Assembly: GCA_015066115.1 (NCBI GenBank)
Contig: SVOZ01000001.1
Location: 124,001 to 188,000 of the forward strand
Direction of reading: 5' to 3'
DNA: 64,000 nt
Source: Oscillospiraceae bacterium
Lineage (GTDB): Bacteria; Bacillota; Clostridia; Oscillospirales; Ruminococcaceae
Shown here: positions 35,261 to 43,164 of the stretch, in pieces
Position numbering within the stretch: position 1 is the stretch's first letter
Layout of the letters: the number at the start of each line of letters is the position of its first letter
Position numbers and translations under genes: made by a program
Notes under the pieces: generated by a model
Databases searched by the model: none
Told to the model about the DNA's origin: nothing
What the model saw: only the letters and a program-made list of their open reading frames with translations

Positions 35261-36454
35261 TTATTCGGTTGTGTAGTTATCAAAGTAACCCTGGATAAAT
35301 ACGATAGGAGTTCCTTTGTCGCCGGAGCCTGATGTAAGGTCGCAGAGTGAGCCGATAAGGTCGGTAAGTCTTCTGGGAGTTGTACCTTCAGAAGCCATCT
35401 GACCTACAAGGTTGTCGTCCTTTTCCTGAATCTTTACTTTGATTGCTTCTTTAAGAGCATCGCCCGAAAGATCGGAAAACTCGTTGTCTGCAAGATATTT
35501 AAGCTTGAGCTCGTTAGGAGTTCCTTCAAGGCCGCTTGTGTAAGCAGGGGAAACAACGGGGTCTGCAAGCTCCCAGATTTTTCCAACGGGATCTTTAAAT
35601 GCGCCGTCGCCGTAAACCATTACTTCTATCTTTTTGCCTGTTGCATCATAAAGCTTTTTCTGAATAGCGTCAACAACCTCTTGGCAATCGCGGGGGAAGA
35701 GTTTAACCGAATCTTCGGTTGCCTTGTTTGAACCTAAAAGACCGTAATCTGAGTTATATCCGCTTCCGTTAACAGAAGCGTTGAGAATTTCATCAAGACC
35801 TAAAACGATCTCTGCTCCTGCGGCTTTTAAAATTCTCTTTGTGCGTGCTCTTGTGTGAATGTCACAGCAAAGAACATTTTTTGTATAATCAAGAATAGCA
35901 AGGGGATTGTTTGCAAAAATGATCTCGCAATCAGCGCCGCATCCGCGGATAAGCTCCTCATAATATTCAACATAGTCAACACCTGTAAAGGTGTGCTTTT
36001 CATAACCGAAAAGCTCGCGATATTTAGAAAGCGAGAGAACATCTGTATAGGGATTTACACCCTTCTCGTCAAGTGCATCTAATGAGATCAGGTGGTTTCC
36101 AACCTCGTCAGAGGGATAGGAAAGCATAAGAACGATTTTTTTGGCGCCCTTTGCAATGCCGCGAAGGCAGATAGCAAAGCGGTTACGGCTAAGAATAGGG
36201 AGAATAACACCAACAGTTTCGCCGCCGAACTTATTCTTTACATCCTCTGCGATATCATCAACAGAAGCATAGTTGCCCTGTGCTCTTGCAACGATGGCTT
36301 CTGTCATAGCAACGATGTCACGGTCATTAAATTTAAAGCCCGCGTCCTCGGAAGCCTCCAGAACAGATGAGGTTACGATCTGTACAATGTCGTCGCCTGC
36401 CTTGATAATAGGTGCGCGGACACCGCGTGAAACTGTGCCGATAGTACGACTCAT
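35261..36454 (-). CDS. CofE-like coenzyme F420-0:L-glutamate ligase family protein
   Basis: A 397-residue protein related to CofE/F420 ligases. The N-terminal RTIGTVSRGVRAPIIKAGDDI and the later region with VAMTEAIVARAQGNY, LSRNRFAICLRG and MVYGDGAFKDP resemble the substrate- and metal-binding parts of that fold. Its length exceeds the ~250 residues of archaeal CofE, as in the long Firmicutes subgroup. No other F420 genes are in the window, so the reaction may be a different gamma-glutamyl or amide ligation. AAGGAG precedes the ATG. Monocistronic with its own terminator. Confidence 0.78.
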   Translation of the reverse strand: MSRTIGTVSRGVRAPIIKAGDDIVQIVTSSVLEASEDAGFKFNDRDIVAMTEAIVARAQGNYASVDDIAEDVKNKFGGETVGVILPILSRNRFAICLRGIAKGAKKIVLMLSYPSDEVGNHLISLDALDEKGVNPYTDVLSLSKYRELFGYEKHTFTGVDYVEYYEELIRGCGADCEIIFANNPLAILDYTKNVLCCDIHTRARTKRILKAAGAEIVLGLDEILNASVNGSGYNSDYGLLGSNKATEDSVKLFPRDCQEVVDAIQKKLYDATGKKIEVMVYGDGAFKDPVGKIWELADPVVSPAYTSGLEGTPNELKLKYLADNEFSDLSGDALKEAIKVKIQEKDDNLVGQMASEGTTPRRLTDLIGSLCDLTSGSGDKGTPIVFIQGYFDNYTTE

Positions 36455-36590
36455 ATTTGAACAACTCCTTAGTATAATTACAAAACCGTATATTTAAGCT
36501 TGAATTTATACGACACTAAATTATATCATTATAATGCGTGTATTTCAATGTTTTTTTGCAAAAAATCACAAAAATTTTTATAATTTTAAG

Positions 36591-36620
36591 TTGAAACAAC
36601 ATAAACTTGTATGATATTAT
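36591..36620 (+). promoter_or_regulatory. sigma-A promoter of the antiporter gene
   Basis: TTGAAA and TATTAT with an 18-base spacer, 34 bases upstream of the GTG start. Confidence 0.65.
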
Positions 36621-36654
36621 ATATTCAGAATAAAAATTTAGGAGATAGAATTAA

Positions 36655-38256
36655 GTGACAACATACTTGGTGCTTGTGGCAATTGTTATATTTGCCTGCG
36701 TGCTTTTTCGCGGAGTTACAGGCAAACTCGGCATTCCTATGCTGTTTGCTTTTATTTTGCTCGGAATGCTTTTTGGCTCAGACGGGATATTTAAAATTCC
36801 TTTTGATGACTATTCCTTTGCAGAAGAAATTTGTACAATTGCGCTTATTTTTATAATGTTTTACGGCGGCTTTGGCACCAAATGGAGTCAGGCAAAGCCT
36901 GTTGCGCTTCACGCAATCGTGCTGTCGTCTTTCGGAACTATTTTAACGGCGGGCGCTGTCGGAGTTTTTTGTTACTTTGTTTTAAAATTTGAGTTTTTAG
37001 AAAGCTTTTTAATCGGTGCGGTTATCAGCTCAACCGACGCTGCATCGGTTTTCTCAATACTTCGTTCAAAGCACCTTAACCTGCGTTTTGGAACCGCATC
37101 GCTTTTGGAAATCGAAAGCGGTAGTAACGACCCGTTTTCCTATATGCTTACTGTGCTTATCCTCGCGCTTATGAGTGGCGAAGCATCGGGTGTGGGTTTT
37201 GCACTTATGATCGTAAAACAGCTTGTTTTCGGCGTTTTGTTCGGAGTTATTATAGCCTTTTTGGCAGAACGCTTTATGAGAGGGCTCAGGTTTATGTCTT
37301 CGGGCTTTGACGGCGTTTTTCTTGTCGCTGTAGCTGTTTTGTCATTTGCTCTGCCCACACTTGTCGGCGGAAACGGATACTTAAGCGTTTACCTTACAGG
37401 TATTATCCTCGGAAATAAAAATATAAACAACAAACAGGCGCTTGTGCACTTCTTTGATAGCGTTACAGGACTTATGCAGATGCTTTTGTTCTTCCTTTTG
37501 GGACTTCTTGCATTCCCGTCACAGCTTCTAAAGGTTATCCTTCCTGCCGCACTTATAGCGGTGTTCTTAACGCTTGTTGCAAGGCCGCTTGCGGTGTTCC
37601 TGCTTTCAATTCCGTTTAAATATAATTTTAAACAGCTTTTGGTGGTTTCCTGGTCAGGAATGAGGGGAGCGGCATCAATCGTTTTTGCTATTTTAACAGT
37701 TATAAGCACAGCATTTACCCAAAACGATATTTTCCACATTGTGCTGTTTATAGTTCTCTTCTCAATCTTAATTCAAGGCTCTCTAATTCCTCTCGTCGCA
37801 AAGAAACTTGACATGACCGATGACGGAAGCGATGTTATGAAAACCTTTAACGATTACACCGACGATTTCCCAATTCGGTACATTCAGTTCACTATTCCCG
37901 AAAATCATTCATGGGCAGGCAAAAAGGTTAAAGAAATTGATCTGCCGCCTGAGTGCCTTTTGGTGCTTGTCTTAAGAAACGGCAAAAATCATATCCCTAA
38001 AGGCAACACTACTATACATTCGGGAGATATGCTTATCTTAAGCGGTAGGGCAAGTGAAGAAACTATTGGGGTTCATCTGCATGAAAAAATCATTTTAAAG
38101 GGCGATGATTGGGAAAATAAAACTATCAGCGAGATCAAGGATTCAAGCAAGCTTATTGTAATGATTCTGCGCGCTAATCACACCATTATTCCTAAAGGTA
38201 ATACCAAAATTCACCAAGATGATATTTTAGTAATTAACGATATTGTAGAAGAATAA
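36655..38256 (+). CDS. Potassium/proton antiporter, CPA1 type with TrkA-C domains
   Basis: A 533-residue protein. About twelve membrane segments (1-390) form a CPA-type Na+/H+ exchanger domain with the signature SSTDAASVFSILR and a later ESGSNDPFSYML, matching NhaP2/CvrA-type carriers. The cytosolic part contains two ligand-sensing RCK/TrkA-C-like repeats (IPKGNTTIHSGDMLILSG and IPKGNTKIHQDDILVIN). It should export K+ or Na+ in exchange for protons under control of a nucleotide ligand. GTG start behind AGGAGA. Confidence 0.9.
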   Translation: MTTYLVLVAIVIFACVLFRGVTGKLGIPMLFAFILLGMLFGSDGIFKIPFDDYSFAEEICTIALIFIMFYGGFGTKWSQAKPVALHAIVLSSFGTILTAGAVGVFCYFVLKFEFLESFLIGAVISSTDAASVFSILRSKHLNLRFGTASLLEIESGSNDPFSYMLTVLILALMSGEASGVGFALMIVKQLVFGVLFGVIIAFLAERFMRGLRFMSSGFDGVFLVAVAVLSFALPTLVGGNGYLSVYLTGIILGNKNINNKQALVHFFDSVTGLMQMLLFFLLGLLAFPSQLLKVILPAALIAVFLTLVARPLAVFLLSIPFKYNFKQLLVVSWSGMRGAASIVFAILTVISTAFTQNDIFHIVLFIVLFSILIQGSLIPLVAKKLDMTDDGSDVMKTFNDYTDDFPIRYIQFTIPENHSWAGKKVKEIDLPPECLLVLVLRNGKNHIPKGNTTIHSGDMLILSGRASEETIGVHLHEKIILKGDDWENKTISEIKDSSKLIVMILRANHTIIPKGNTKIHQDDILVINDIVEE

Positions 38257-38290
38257 AATAAAACTCCGCAGCTTGCGGAGTTTTATTTTT
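38257..38290. terminator. Bidirectional terminator between antiporter and PAP2 gene
   Basis: AATAAAACTCCGCA-GCT-TGCGGAGTTTTATTTTT gives a strong stem between convergent genes. Confidence 0.9.
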
Positions 38291-39213
38291 TACTTGTCTT
38301 TTTTAGAAAGTTTACTGAAAATTGGGAAGGTTAGCGGCCAGACGCAACCAGCAAAGGCGGTAAGCAAGAAGTAGCGGACAAAGTCGGCAAAATAGCTTCC
38401 GCCAAAAAGGGAATAGAGCGGCTGTTTTAAGACGGCTTTTATAAGAATAACAGGGATAAGTCCAAGCACAAGCTTTAAGATCTGAACCCACCAGACACCG
38501 TTTGTTTTAAAATTGGTGTATCGGCTGTCAATTTCATAGGAAAGCCAAATTCCAACTATGCAACCGAGCATTGTGTAGGCGTTTTTTGCGCCGCTTGCAA
38601 GATTTTCTGCGTCTGTGTCGGCAGGGAAGCTGTAAAAAGAAATAAACAAAAGAAACGCAATGGAAAGCGCTGTCATAGATGCAAAAAGAATGCGAATGGT
38701 TTTCTTGCTCTCAAAGCATTTTTCAAATATAGGGTAAAGCCCAAAAATAAGAACAATTGCAATGCCTGCCGAAACCAAAACATCCTGCGGAGTGTGAACC
38801 CCGAGATACATTCTTGAAAAAGCAACAAGAACTGCTATTACAATGCATACAAAGCGAATAATCGTGCTTTTGGTAAGCCTTGCAATTCCGCCGAAAATGC
38901 CTGCACTTGCTTGTGTGTGTCCGCTGGGGAAGGAATAACCCGTTGCTGCTTCTCTTGCACTTTCAACGATTGTGAAGTTCGGGTCCTTAACCCACGGCCT
39001 CGGAATTCTGAAAACAAGCTTTAAAAACTGGTTTATGACCGTGCCGATAAGGCCGATAGATAAAAGATAATATCCGTGCTTTTTGTTTATGCACCAGAAA
39101 AAAACAAGGCCAACCAAAATGAAGATTGTTTCCTCGCCAAGTCTTGTAACGGTTGAGAAAAACGCATCTCCAAGCGGGGTGCGTATGTCTTCTAAAATGC
39201 GTAAAAAATCCAT
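38290..39213 (-). CDS. PAP2-family membrane phosphatase
   Basis: A 307-residue polytopic protein with the three PAP2 phosphatase signatures: KLVFRIPRP (about 70-78), PSGHT (about 98-102) and SRMYLGVHTPQDV (about 135-147). About eight membrane segments are visible, more than a minimal PAP2. It should dephosphorylate a lipid pyrophosphate or phosphate, such as undecaprenyl pyrophosphate, at the outer membrane face. AAGGAG precedes the ATG. Monocistronic. Confidence 0.88.
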   Translation of the reverse strand: MDFLRILEDIRTPLGDAFFSTVTRLGEETIFILVGLVFFWCINKKHGYYLLSIGLIGTVINQFLKLVFRIPRPWVKDPNFTIVESAREAATGYSFPSGHTQASAGIFGGIARLTKSTIIRFVCIVIAVLVAFSRMYLGVHTPQDVLVSAGIAIVLIFGLYPIFEKCFESKKTIRILFASMTALSIAFLLFISFYSFPADTDAENLASGAKNAYTMLGCIVGIWLSYEIDSRYTNFKTNGVWWVQILKLVLGLIPVILIKAVLKQPLYSLFGGSYFADFVRYFLLTAFAGCVWPLTFPIFSKLSKKDK

Positions 39214-39290
39214 AAGAAGCTCCTTTTTTGTCGTGATAAATAAATTATAGCATATTTTTTTTGTAAAACCACTTTTTTTATAAAAAACCT

Positions 39291-39319
39291 TTTACTTTTT
39301 ATAAAAAGTATGTTATAGT
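39291..39319 (+). promoter_or_regulatory. sigma-A promoter of the zinc-ribbon protein gene
   Basis: TTTACT and TATAGT with a 17-base spacer, 26 bases upstream of the start codon. Confidence 0.6.
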
Positions 39320-39344
39320 AAAGAAAATAAAGGAGGTTATTACT

Positions 39345-39848
39345 ATGGCTTTTTGTTCAAAATGCGGAAACGAAATGCAGGAAGGAGCAAAATTTTGCGA
39401 TAAATGCGGAGCAAGCTTTGCAACAGGTGAGAAGGTAAATGATACATTTGATGCTATAAAAGATAAGTTTGAAAATGTCAACAATACTGCCGACACCACA
39501 AAAGAGTTTGATGCTGCAGATATAAACGATAATAAGGTTATGGCAATTCTTGCTTATATAAGCATTCTTTTCCTTGTGCCTTTGCTTGCTGCTAAGGACT
39601 CAAAGTTTGCAAAATTTCACACAAATCAAGGACTTGTTCTGTTCATTATCAGTTTTGCCTGGGCAATCATAAGTGGAATGCTTTCTGCGGTTTTTCTCTT
39701 TGTTCCACTTTTTAATGTTGTTGTGGCTATTATTGGATGGCTTGTTTCGCTTGTGTTAGTTGCGTTTATGATTATAGGAATTGTTAATGCCGCCACGGGT
39801 AAGGCAAAAGAGCTTCCGCTTATAGGCTCAATTAAAATTATAAAGTAA
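39345..39848 (+). CDS. Zinc-ribbon membrane protein, DUF4870-like
   Basis: A 167-residue protein opening with a zinc ribbon of two CxxC pairs (CSKCGNEMQEGAKFCDKCG), then a polar linker and three membrane segments (about 66-150). The region KFAKFHTNQGLVLFI is the hallmark of the DUF4870/Tic20-like family. The role is not known. Proteins of this design are common in Clostridia. AAGGAGG precedes the ATG. Its own promoter and terminator flank it. Confidence 0.82.
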   Translation: MAFCSKCGNEMQEGAKFCDKCGASFATGEKVNDTFDAIKDKFENVNNTADTTKEFDAADINDNKVMAILAYISILFLVPLLAAKDSKFAKFHTNQGLVLFIISFAWAIISGMLSAVFLFVPLFNVVVAIIGWLVSLVLVAFMIIGIVNAATGKAKELPLIGSIKIIK

Positions 39849-39853
39849 CAACT

Positions 39854-39880
39854 AAAAAACCTGCCTCGGCAGGTTTTTTC
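39854..39880 (+). terminator. Rho-independent terminator
   Basis: AAAAAACCTGCC-TC-GGCAGGTTTTTTC directly after the zinc-ribbon gene. Confidence 0.9.
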
Positions 39881-39945
39881 TTTTATGGACATACAAAGAT
39901 CGACTTTTTTACGAATATATTTTTGTAAAAAAAGGGGTTGATGGT

Positions 39946-40626
39946 ATGTTTTTTGAAATTATAAATCTAATTTGCAGTATTTTTCATTTTGCCCTGCATT
40001 TAAGCGGAGAAAGCTTTCCAAAACCGCTTTCTTTAAAAGAGGAAAAGGAATGCTTTGAAAAAATTGAACAAGGGGATCAGAATGCCCGAAATAAAGTTAT
40101 AGAACACAATTTGAGGCTTGTGGCTCATGTGGTTAAAAAATATAATCAGAGCGGTGTTGATCAGGATGACCTTATATCGATTGGCACAATTGGGCTTATA
40201 AAAGCGGTTTCGGGATATAGCTACAAAAAAGAAACAAAGTTTGCAACCTACGCCTCAAGATGTATTGAAAATGAGATACTAATGTATTTCAGAAGCCTTA
40301 AGAAAAGCTCGCAGGATGTGTATATCAGCGATCCCATTGACACAGACTCAGAGGGAAACGCCCTGTCGCTTATCGATATTGTTGCAGATGAGAGACGCAT
40401 CGATGATGACATTGAGGAAAAGCTCAGAAGTGAGAAACTTTATAAATATGTGGTAGAGAGCCTGACTCCAAGAGAGAGAACCATCATAAAAATGAGATAC
40501 GGACTTTGTTGTACAACTCCGCTTACACAAAGAGAGGTTGCAGCAAGAATGAAGATTTCTCGTTCTTATGTAAGTAGAATAGAGAAAAAAGCGCTTCAAA
40601 AGCTCAAAAAAAGATTTGAACGGTGA
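39946..40626 (+). CDS. sigK: Sporulation sigma factor SigK (pro-sigma-K)
   Basis: A 226-residue sigma factor. The first ~20 residues are hydrophobic (EIINLICSIFHFALHL), the pro-sequence removed from sigma-K, followed by FPKPLS and regions 2 (EHNLRLVAHVVKKY, DLISIGTIGLIKA, ETKFATYASRCIENEILMYFR) and 4 (LTPRERTIIKMRYGL, TQREVAARMKISRSYVSRIEKKALQKLK). It directs late mother-cell transcription. The gene is continuous, with no skin element. GGGGTTGATGG precedes the ATG; CATACAAA near 39890 resembles a sigma-E -10 element. Confidence 0.92.
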   Translation: MFFEIINLICSIFHFALHLSGESFPKPLSLKEEKECFEKIEQGDQNARNKVIEHNLRLVAHVVKKYNQSGVDQDDLISIGTIGLIKAVSGYSYKKETKFATYASRCIENEILMYFRSLKKSSQDVYISDPIDTDSEGNALSLIDIVADERRIDDDIEEKLRSEKLYKYVVESLTPRERTIIKMRYGLCCTTPLTQREVAARMKISRSYVSRIEKKALQKLKKRFER

Positions 40627-40655
40627 TTGACAGTAAAGCAAAAATTTGAGATAAT
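40627..40655 (+). promoter_or_regulatory. sigma-A promoter of the small PH-like membrane protein
   Basis: TTGACA and GATAAT with a 17-base spacer, immediately after the sigK stop and 35 bases before the next start. Confidence 0.65.
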
Positions 40656-40689
40656 ATAAAAAAGATTACATAATCAAGAGGTTAATAAG

Positions 40690-41148
40690 ATGAAATTTTT
40701 CCGTTCTAAGAGTAATTTTCTTTTTGGAGTTATTTTGCTTGCGGCAGTAGTTGTTTTTGAAGCTCCTGCGGTTGTTAAAATTATAAACGGTGCATCAGTT
40801 CAGAAACTTGGTATCGTGTTTCTGGTCTTGCCCTTTATTGTTGCTGTTTATATGTTTATTTCGGGCTCTCAGATTATTAAAATCAATGACCGTGGTGTTG
40901 CCCTTGAGGTTTTCGGAATTCCTCTTAAGGATATTGAATGGGAAAAGATCAATGAAGCCGGCACAGGCAAAATTAAGATCAGCAAAAATAAATATATGCG
41001 CCAGCTTTATGTGTCGCAAAAGAGGGTTAATGAACAGCAGCTTGAAAACCTTGAAAAATTAAGGCTTGACTCGGCGGTGATTTGGTTTGATTACTCTCTA
41101 AAAGCAGAAGAAGGTCTTGCAAAACATCTTGGGGTTTCAGAGGAATAA
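40690..41148 (+). CDS. Two-helix membrane protein with PH-like cytosolic domain
   Basis: A 152-residue protein with two membrane segments (about 9-28 and 40-60) followed by a soluble domain: IIKINDRGVALEVFGIPLKDIEWEKI and KIKISKNKYMRQLYVSQ. The strand pattern suggests a PH-like or DUF-type domain such as is seen in small Firmicutes membrane proteins. I do not recognise a named family and cannot give a function. It has its own promoter and terminator. Confidence 0.72.
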   Translation: MKFFRSKSNFLFGVILLAAVVVFEAPAVVKIINGASVQKLGIVFLVLPFIVAVYMFISGSQIIKINDRGVALEVFGIPLKDIEWEKINEAGTGKIKISKNKYMRQLYVSQKRVNEQQLENLEKLRLDSAVIWFDYSLKAEEGLAKHLGVSEE

Positions 41149-41154
41149 GAAAAC

Positions 41155-41189
41155 GGACAGAGAACTCATTCTCTGTCCTTTATTTTTTG
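41155..41189 (+). terminator. Rho-independent terminator
   Basis: GGACAGAGAA-CTCA-TTCTCTGTCC followed by TTTATTTTTT. Confidence 0.92.
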
Positions 41190-41199
41190 TTAAAATCTC

Positions 41200-41228
41200 T
41201 TGAAGAAATAAAGAGAAAATGCTATAAT
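41200..41228 (+). promoter_or_regulatory. sigma-A promoter of the miaB-miaA operon
   Basis: TTGAAG and TATAAT with a 17-base spacer, 43 bases upstream of miaB. Confidence 0.72.
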
Positions 41229-41271
41229 TAATTAATAATGCAAAAAAGCAATTTTATCGGAGGAAAATCAG

Positions 41272-42702
41272 TTGTCAGATAAAGAAAAAAGCCGCTTTGT
41301 CCCGCAGGACGAGCTTAACAGACAAAAGGAGTTTGCAAAAAAGGTAAGGGAAGTTTTGTCCTCGCTTTACCCCAATGGATACACACCTCACGCATTTGTT
41401 CACTCCTACGGATGCCAGCAAAATGTTTCCGACGGCGAAAAAATAAAGGGCATTCTTTTTTCAATGGGCTATCAGATGACGGATAAGCCCGAAAATGCCG
41501 ACTTTGTTATATACAACACCTGCGCAGTGCGCGAGCACGCCGAGCAGAGAGTTTTCGGGAATGTTGGCGCGCTTAAAAATATAAAACGGCGCAGACCAAA
41601 TATGCTTATCGGCCTTTGCGGCTGTATGACTCAGCAGGAGATAGTGGCCGAAAAGGTTAAAAAGAGTTTCCCGTTTGTTGATATAGTTCTCGGTACGCAC
41701 GTTATGCATAAGCTGCCCGAAATAATTTACACAAAGCTTACAGGCGGCAAAAGAGTGATTGATATAAGCGGTGAAGAGGGGATTATTGCAGAGGGGCTCC
41801 CGATTTTAAGAGATGGAAGCAGTAAGGCCTGGATTCCTATTATGTACGGATGTAATAACTTTTGTTCCTACTGTATAGTTCCTTATGTAAGAGGAAGGGA
41901 GCGAAGCCGAAAAAGCGGAGATATTATTGCTGAAGTAAAAGAGGTTGTTGCTTCGGGCTACAAGGAAATAACCCTGCTTGGTCAGAATGTTAATTCCTAC
42001 GGCAAGGAAAACGGAGAAATTTCATTTCCTCAGCTTTTAAGAGAGCTTAATGCGCTTGATGGCGATTTCCGCATCAGATTTATGACATCGCATCCCAAGG
42101 ATGCAACGCGTGAGCTTATAGATGCGATGGCTGATTGCGAGAAGGTTTGCAAGCATCTGCATCTTCCTGTCCAGAGCGGCTCAGACAGAATTCTCTCTGA
42201 AATGAACAGAAAATACACTGTCGATGATTATCTTAAGATAATTAAATACGCGAGAGAAAAAATGCCCGAAATAAGCTTTACAAGCGATATAATTGTCGGA
42301 TTTCCAAATGAACAGGATGAAGATTTCGAGGCAACTTTAGAGCTTATAAAAAAGGTTGGCTACGACCTGCTTTACACCTTTATCTATTCTAAGCGCCCGG
42401 GAACTCCTGCTGCAAAAATGGAGGACCCGATAAGCGATGAACAAAAATCTATTCGATTTAGAAAACTGCTTTCGGTTCAGGAAGACATTGCCTATAAAAA
42501 GCTCTCTGATATGAAGGGCAAGGTGTTTAAGGTTCTTTGCGAGGGCGAAGGAAGAACTATGGAAAATTCGCTTTGCGGAAGAGCCGATAATAATGTTATG
42601 GTTGAGTTTGAAAGCACAGACAAGTCGCTTGTCGGCGAATTTGTAAATGTTATAATCACTTCAAGCAAAGGCTACGTCTGCTTAGGAGAAATTATTAAAT
42701 AG
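41272..42702 (+). CDS. miaB: MiaB, tRNA methylthiotransferase
   Basis: A 476-residue radical-SAM enzyme that adds a methylthio group to i6A37 of tRNA, completing ms2i6A. N-terminal UPF0004 cysteines are in SYGCQQN, TCAVREHAE and CGCMTQ; the radical-SAM cluster CxxxCxxC is GCNNFCSYCIVPYVRGRERSR; a C-terminal TRAM domain follows. TTG start behind GGAGGAAAA. MiaA, which supplies the substrate modification, ends the same operon. Confidence 0.96.
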   Translation: MSDKEKSRFVPQDELNRQKEFAKKVREVLSSLYPNGYTPHAFVHSYGCQQNVSDGEKIKGILFSMGYQMTDKPENADFVIYNTCAVREHAEQRVFGNVGALKNIKRRRPNMLIGLCGCMTQQEIVAEKVKKSFPFVDIVLGTHVMHKLPEIIYTKLTGGKRVIDISGEEGIIAEGLPILRDGSSKAWIPIMYGCNNFCSYCIVPYVRGRERSRKSGDIIAEVKEVVASGYKEITLLGQNVNSYGKENGEISFPQLLRELNALDGDFRIRFMTSHPKDATRELIDAMADCEKVCKHLHLPVQSGSDRILSEMNRKYTVDDYLKIIKYAREKMPEISFTSDIIVGFPNEQDEDFEATLELIKKVGYDLLYTFIYSKRPGTPAAKMEDPISDEQKSIRFRKLLSVQEDIAYKKLSDMKGKVFKVLCEGEGRTMENSLCGRADNNVMVEFESTDKSLVGEFVNVIITSSKGYVCLGEIIK

Positions 42703-42718
42703 AAAAGAGGAAAAAACA

Positions 42719-43132
42719 ATGGATGTTATTTTAAAGGCAAGAGAATTAGGAAAGGCAATTCAGGAGAGCGAGGCCTATAAAGAGATGGAAGAGGCTCGCC
42801 GCCGCAGTGATGCTAATCTTGAGCTTCAGGAGAGAATAAGCGACTTTAATTTAAAGAAAATTGCGCTTAACAGAGAGGTAAACCGCGAGGAAAAGAACAG
42901 CGATAAGATCGCTCAGTATGACCGCGAGCTTCGCCAGGCTTATATGAAGATTATGGAGATCCCTGATATGACCGCTTATGCTAATGCCAAGCAAAAGGTT
43001 GACCAGATGATGCAGAAGGTTCAGATGCTTATTGACTTGACCCTTCAGGGCAACGACCCCGAAACAGTTGAGATTCCCGAAAATATGGGCTGCAGCGGCA
43101 ATTGTTCTGATTGCGGCGGCGGTTGTCACTAA
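42719..43132 (+). CDS. ylbF: YlbF-family protein with cysteine-rich tail
   Basis: A 137-residue helical protein of the YlbF/YmcA (Com_YlbF) family. The family core runs from ILKARELGKAIQESEAYKEM to about residue 115, and a short tail GCSGNCSDCGGGCH adds four cysteines and a His. In Bacillus YlbF works with YmcA and YaaT in a complex that carries Fe-S clusters and supports RNase Y; the Cys tail here could bind such a cluster or zinc. AAAGAGG lies before the ATG. Sits between miaB and mutS, a known clostridial order. Confidence 0.88.
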   Translation: MDVILKARELGKAIQESEAYKEMEEARRRSDANLELQERISDFNLKKIALNREVNREEKNSDKIAQYDRELRQAYMKIMEIPDMTAYANAKQKVDQMMQKVQMLIDLTLQGNDPETVEIPENMGCSGNCSDCGGGCH

Positions 43133-43164
43133 AAAAGCTTTACTTTAACGCAAGGAGAGATAAT

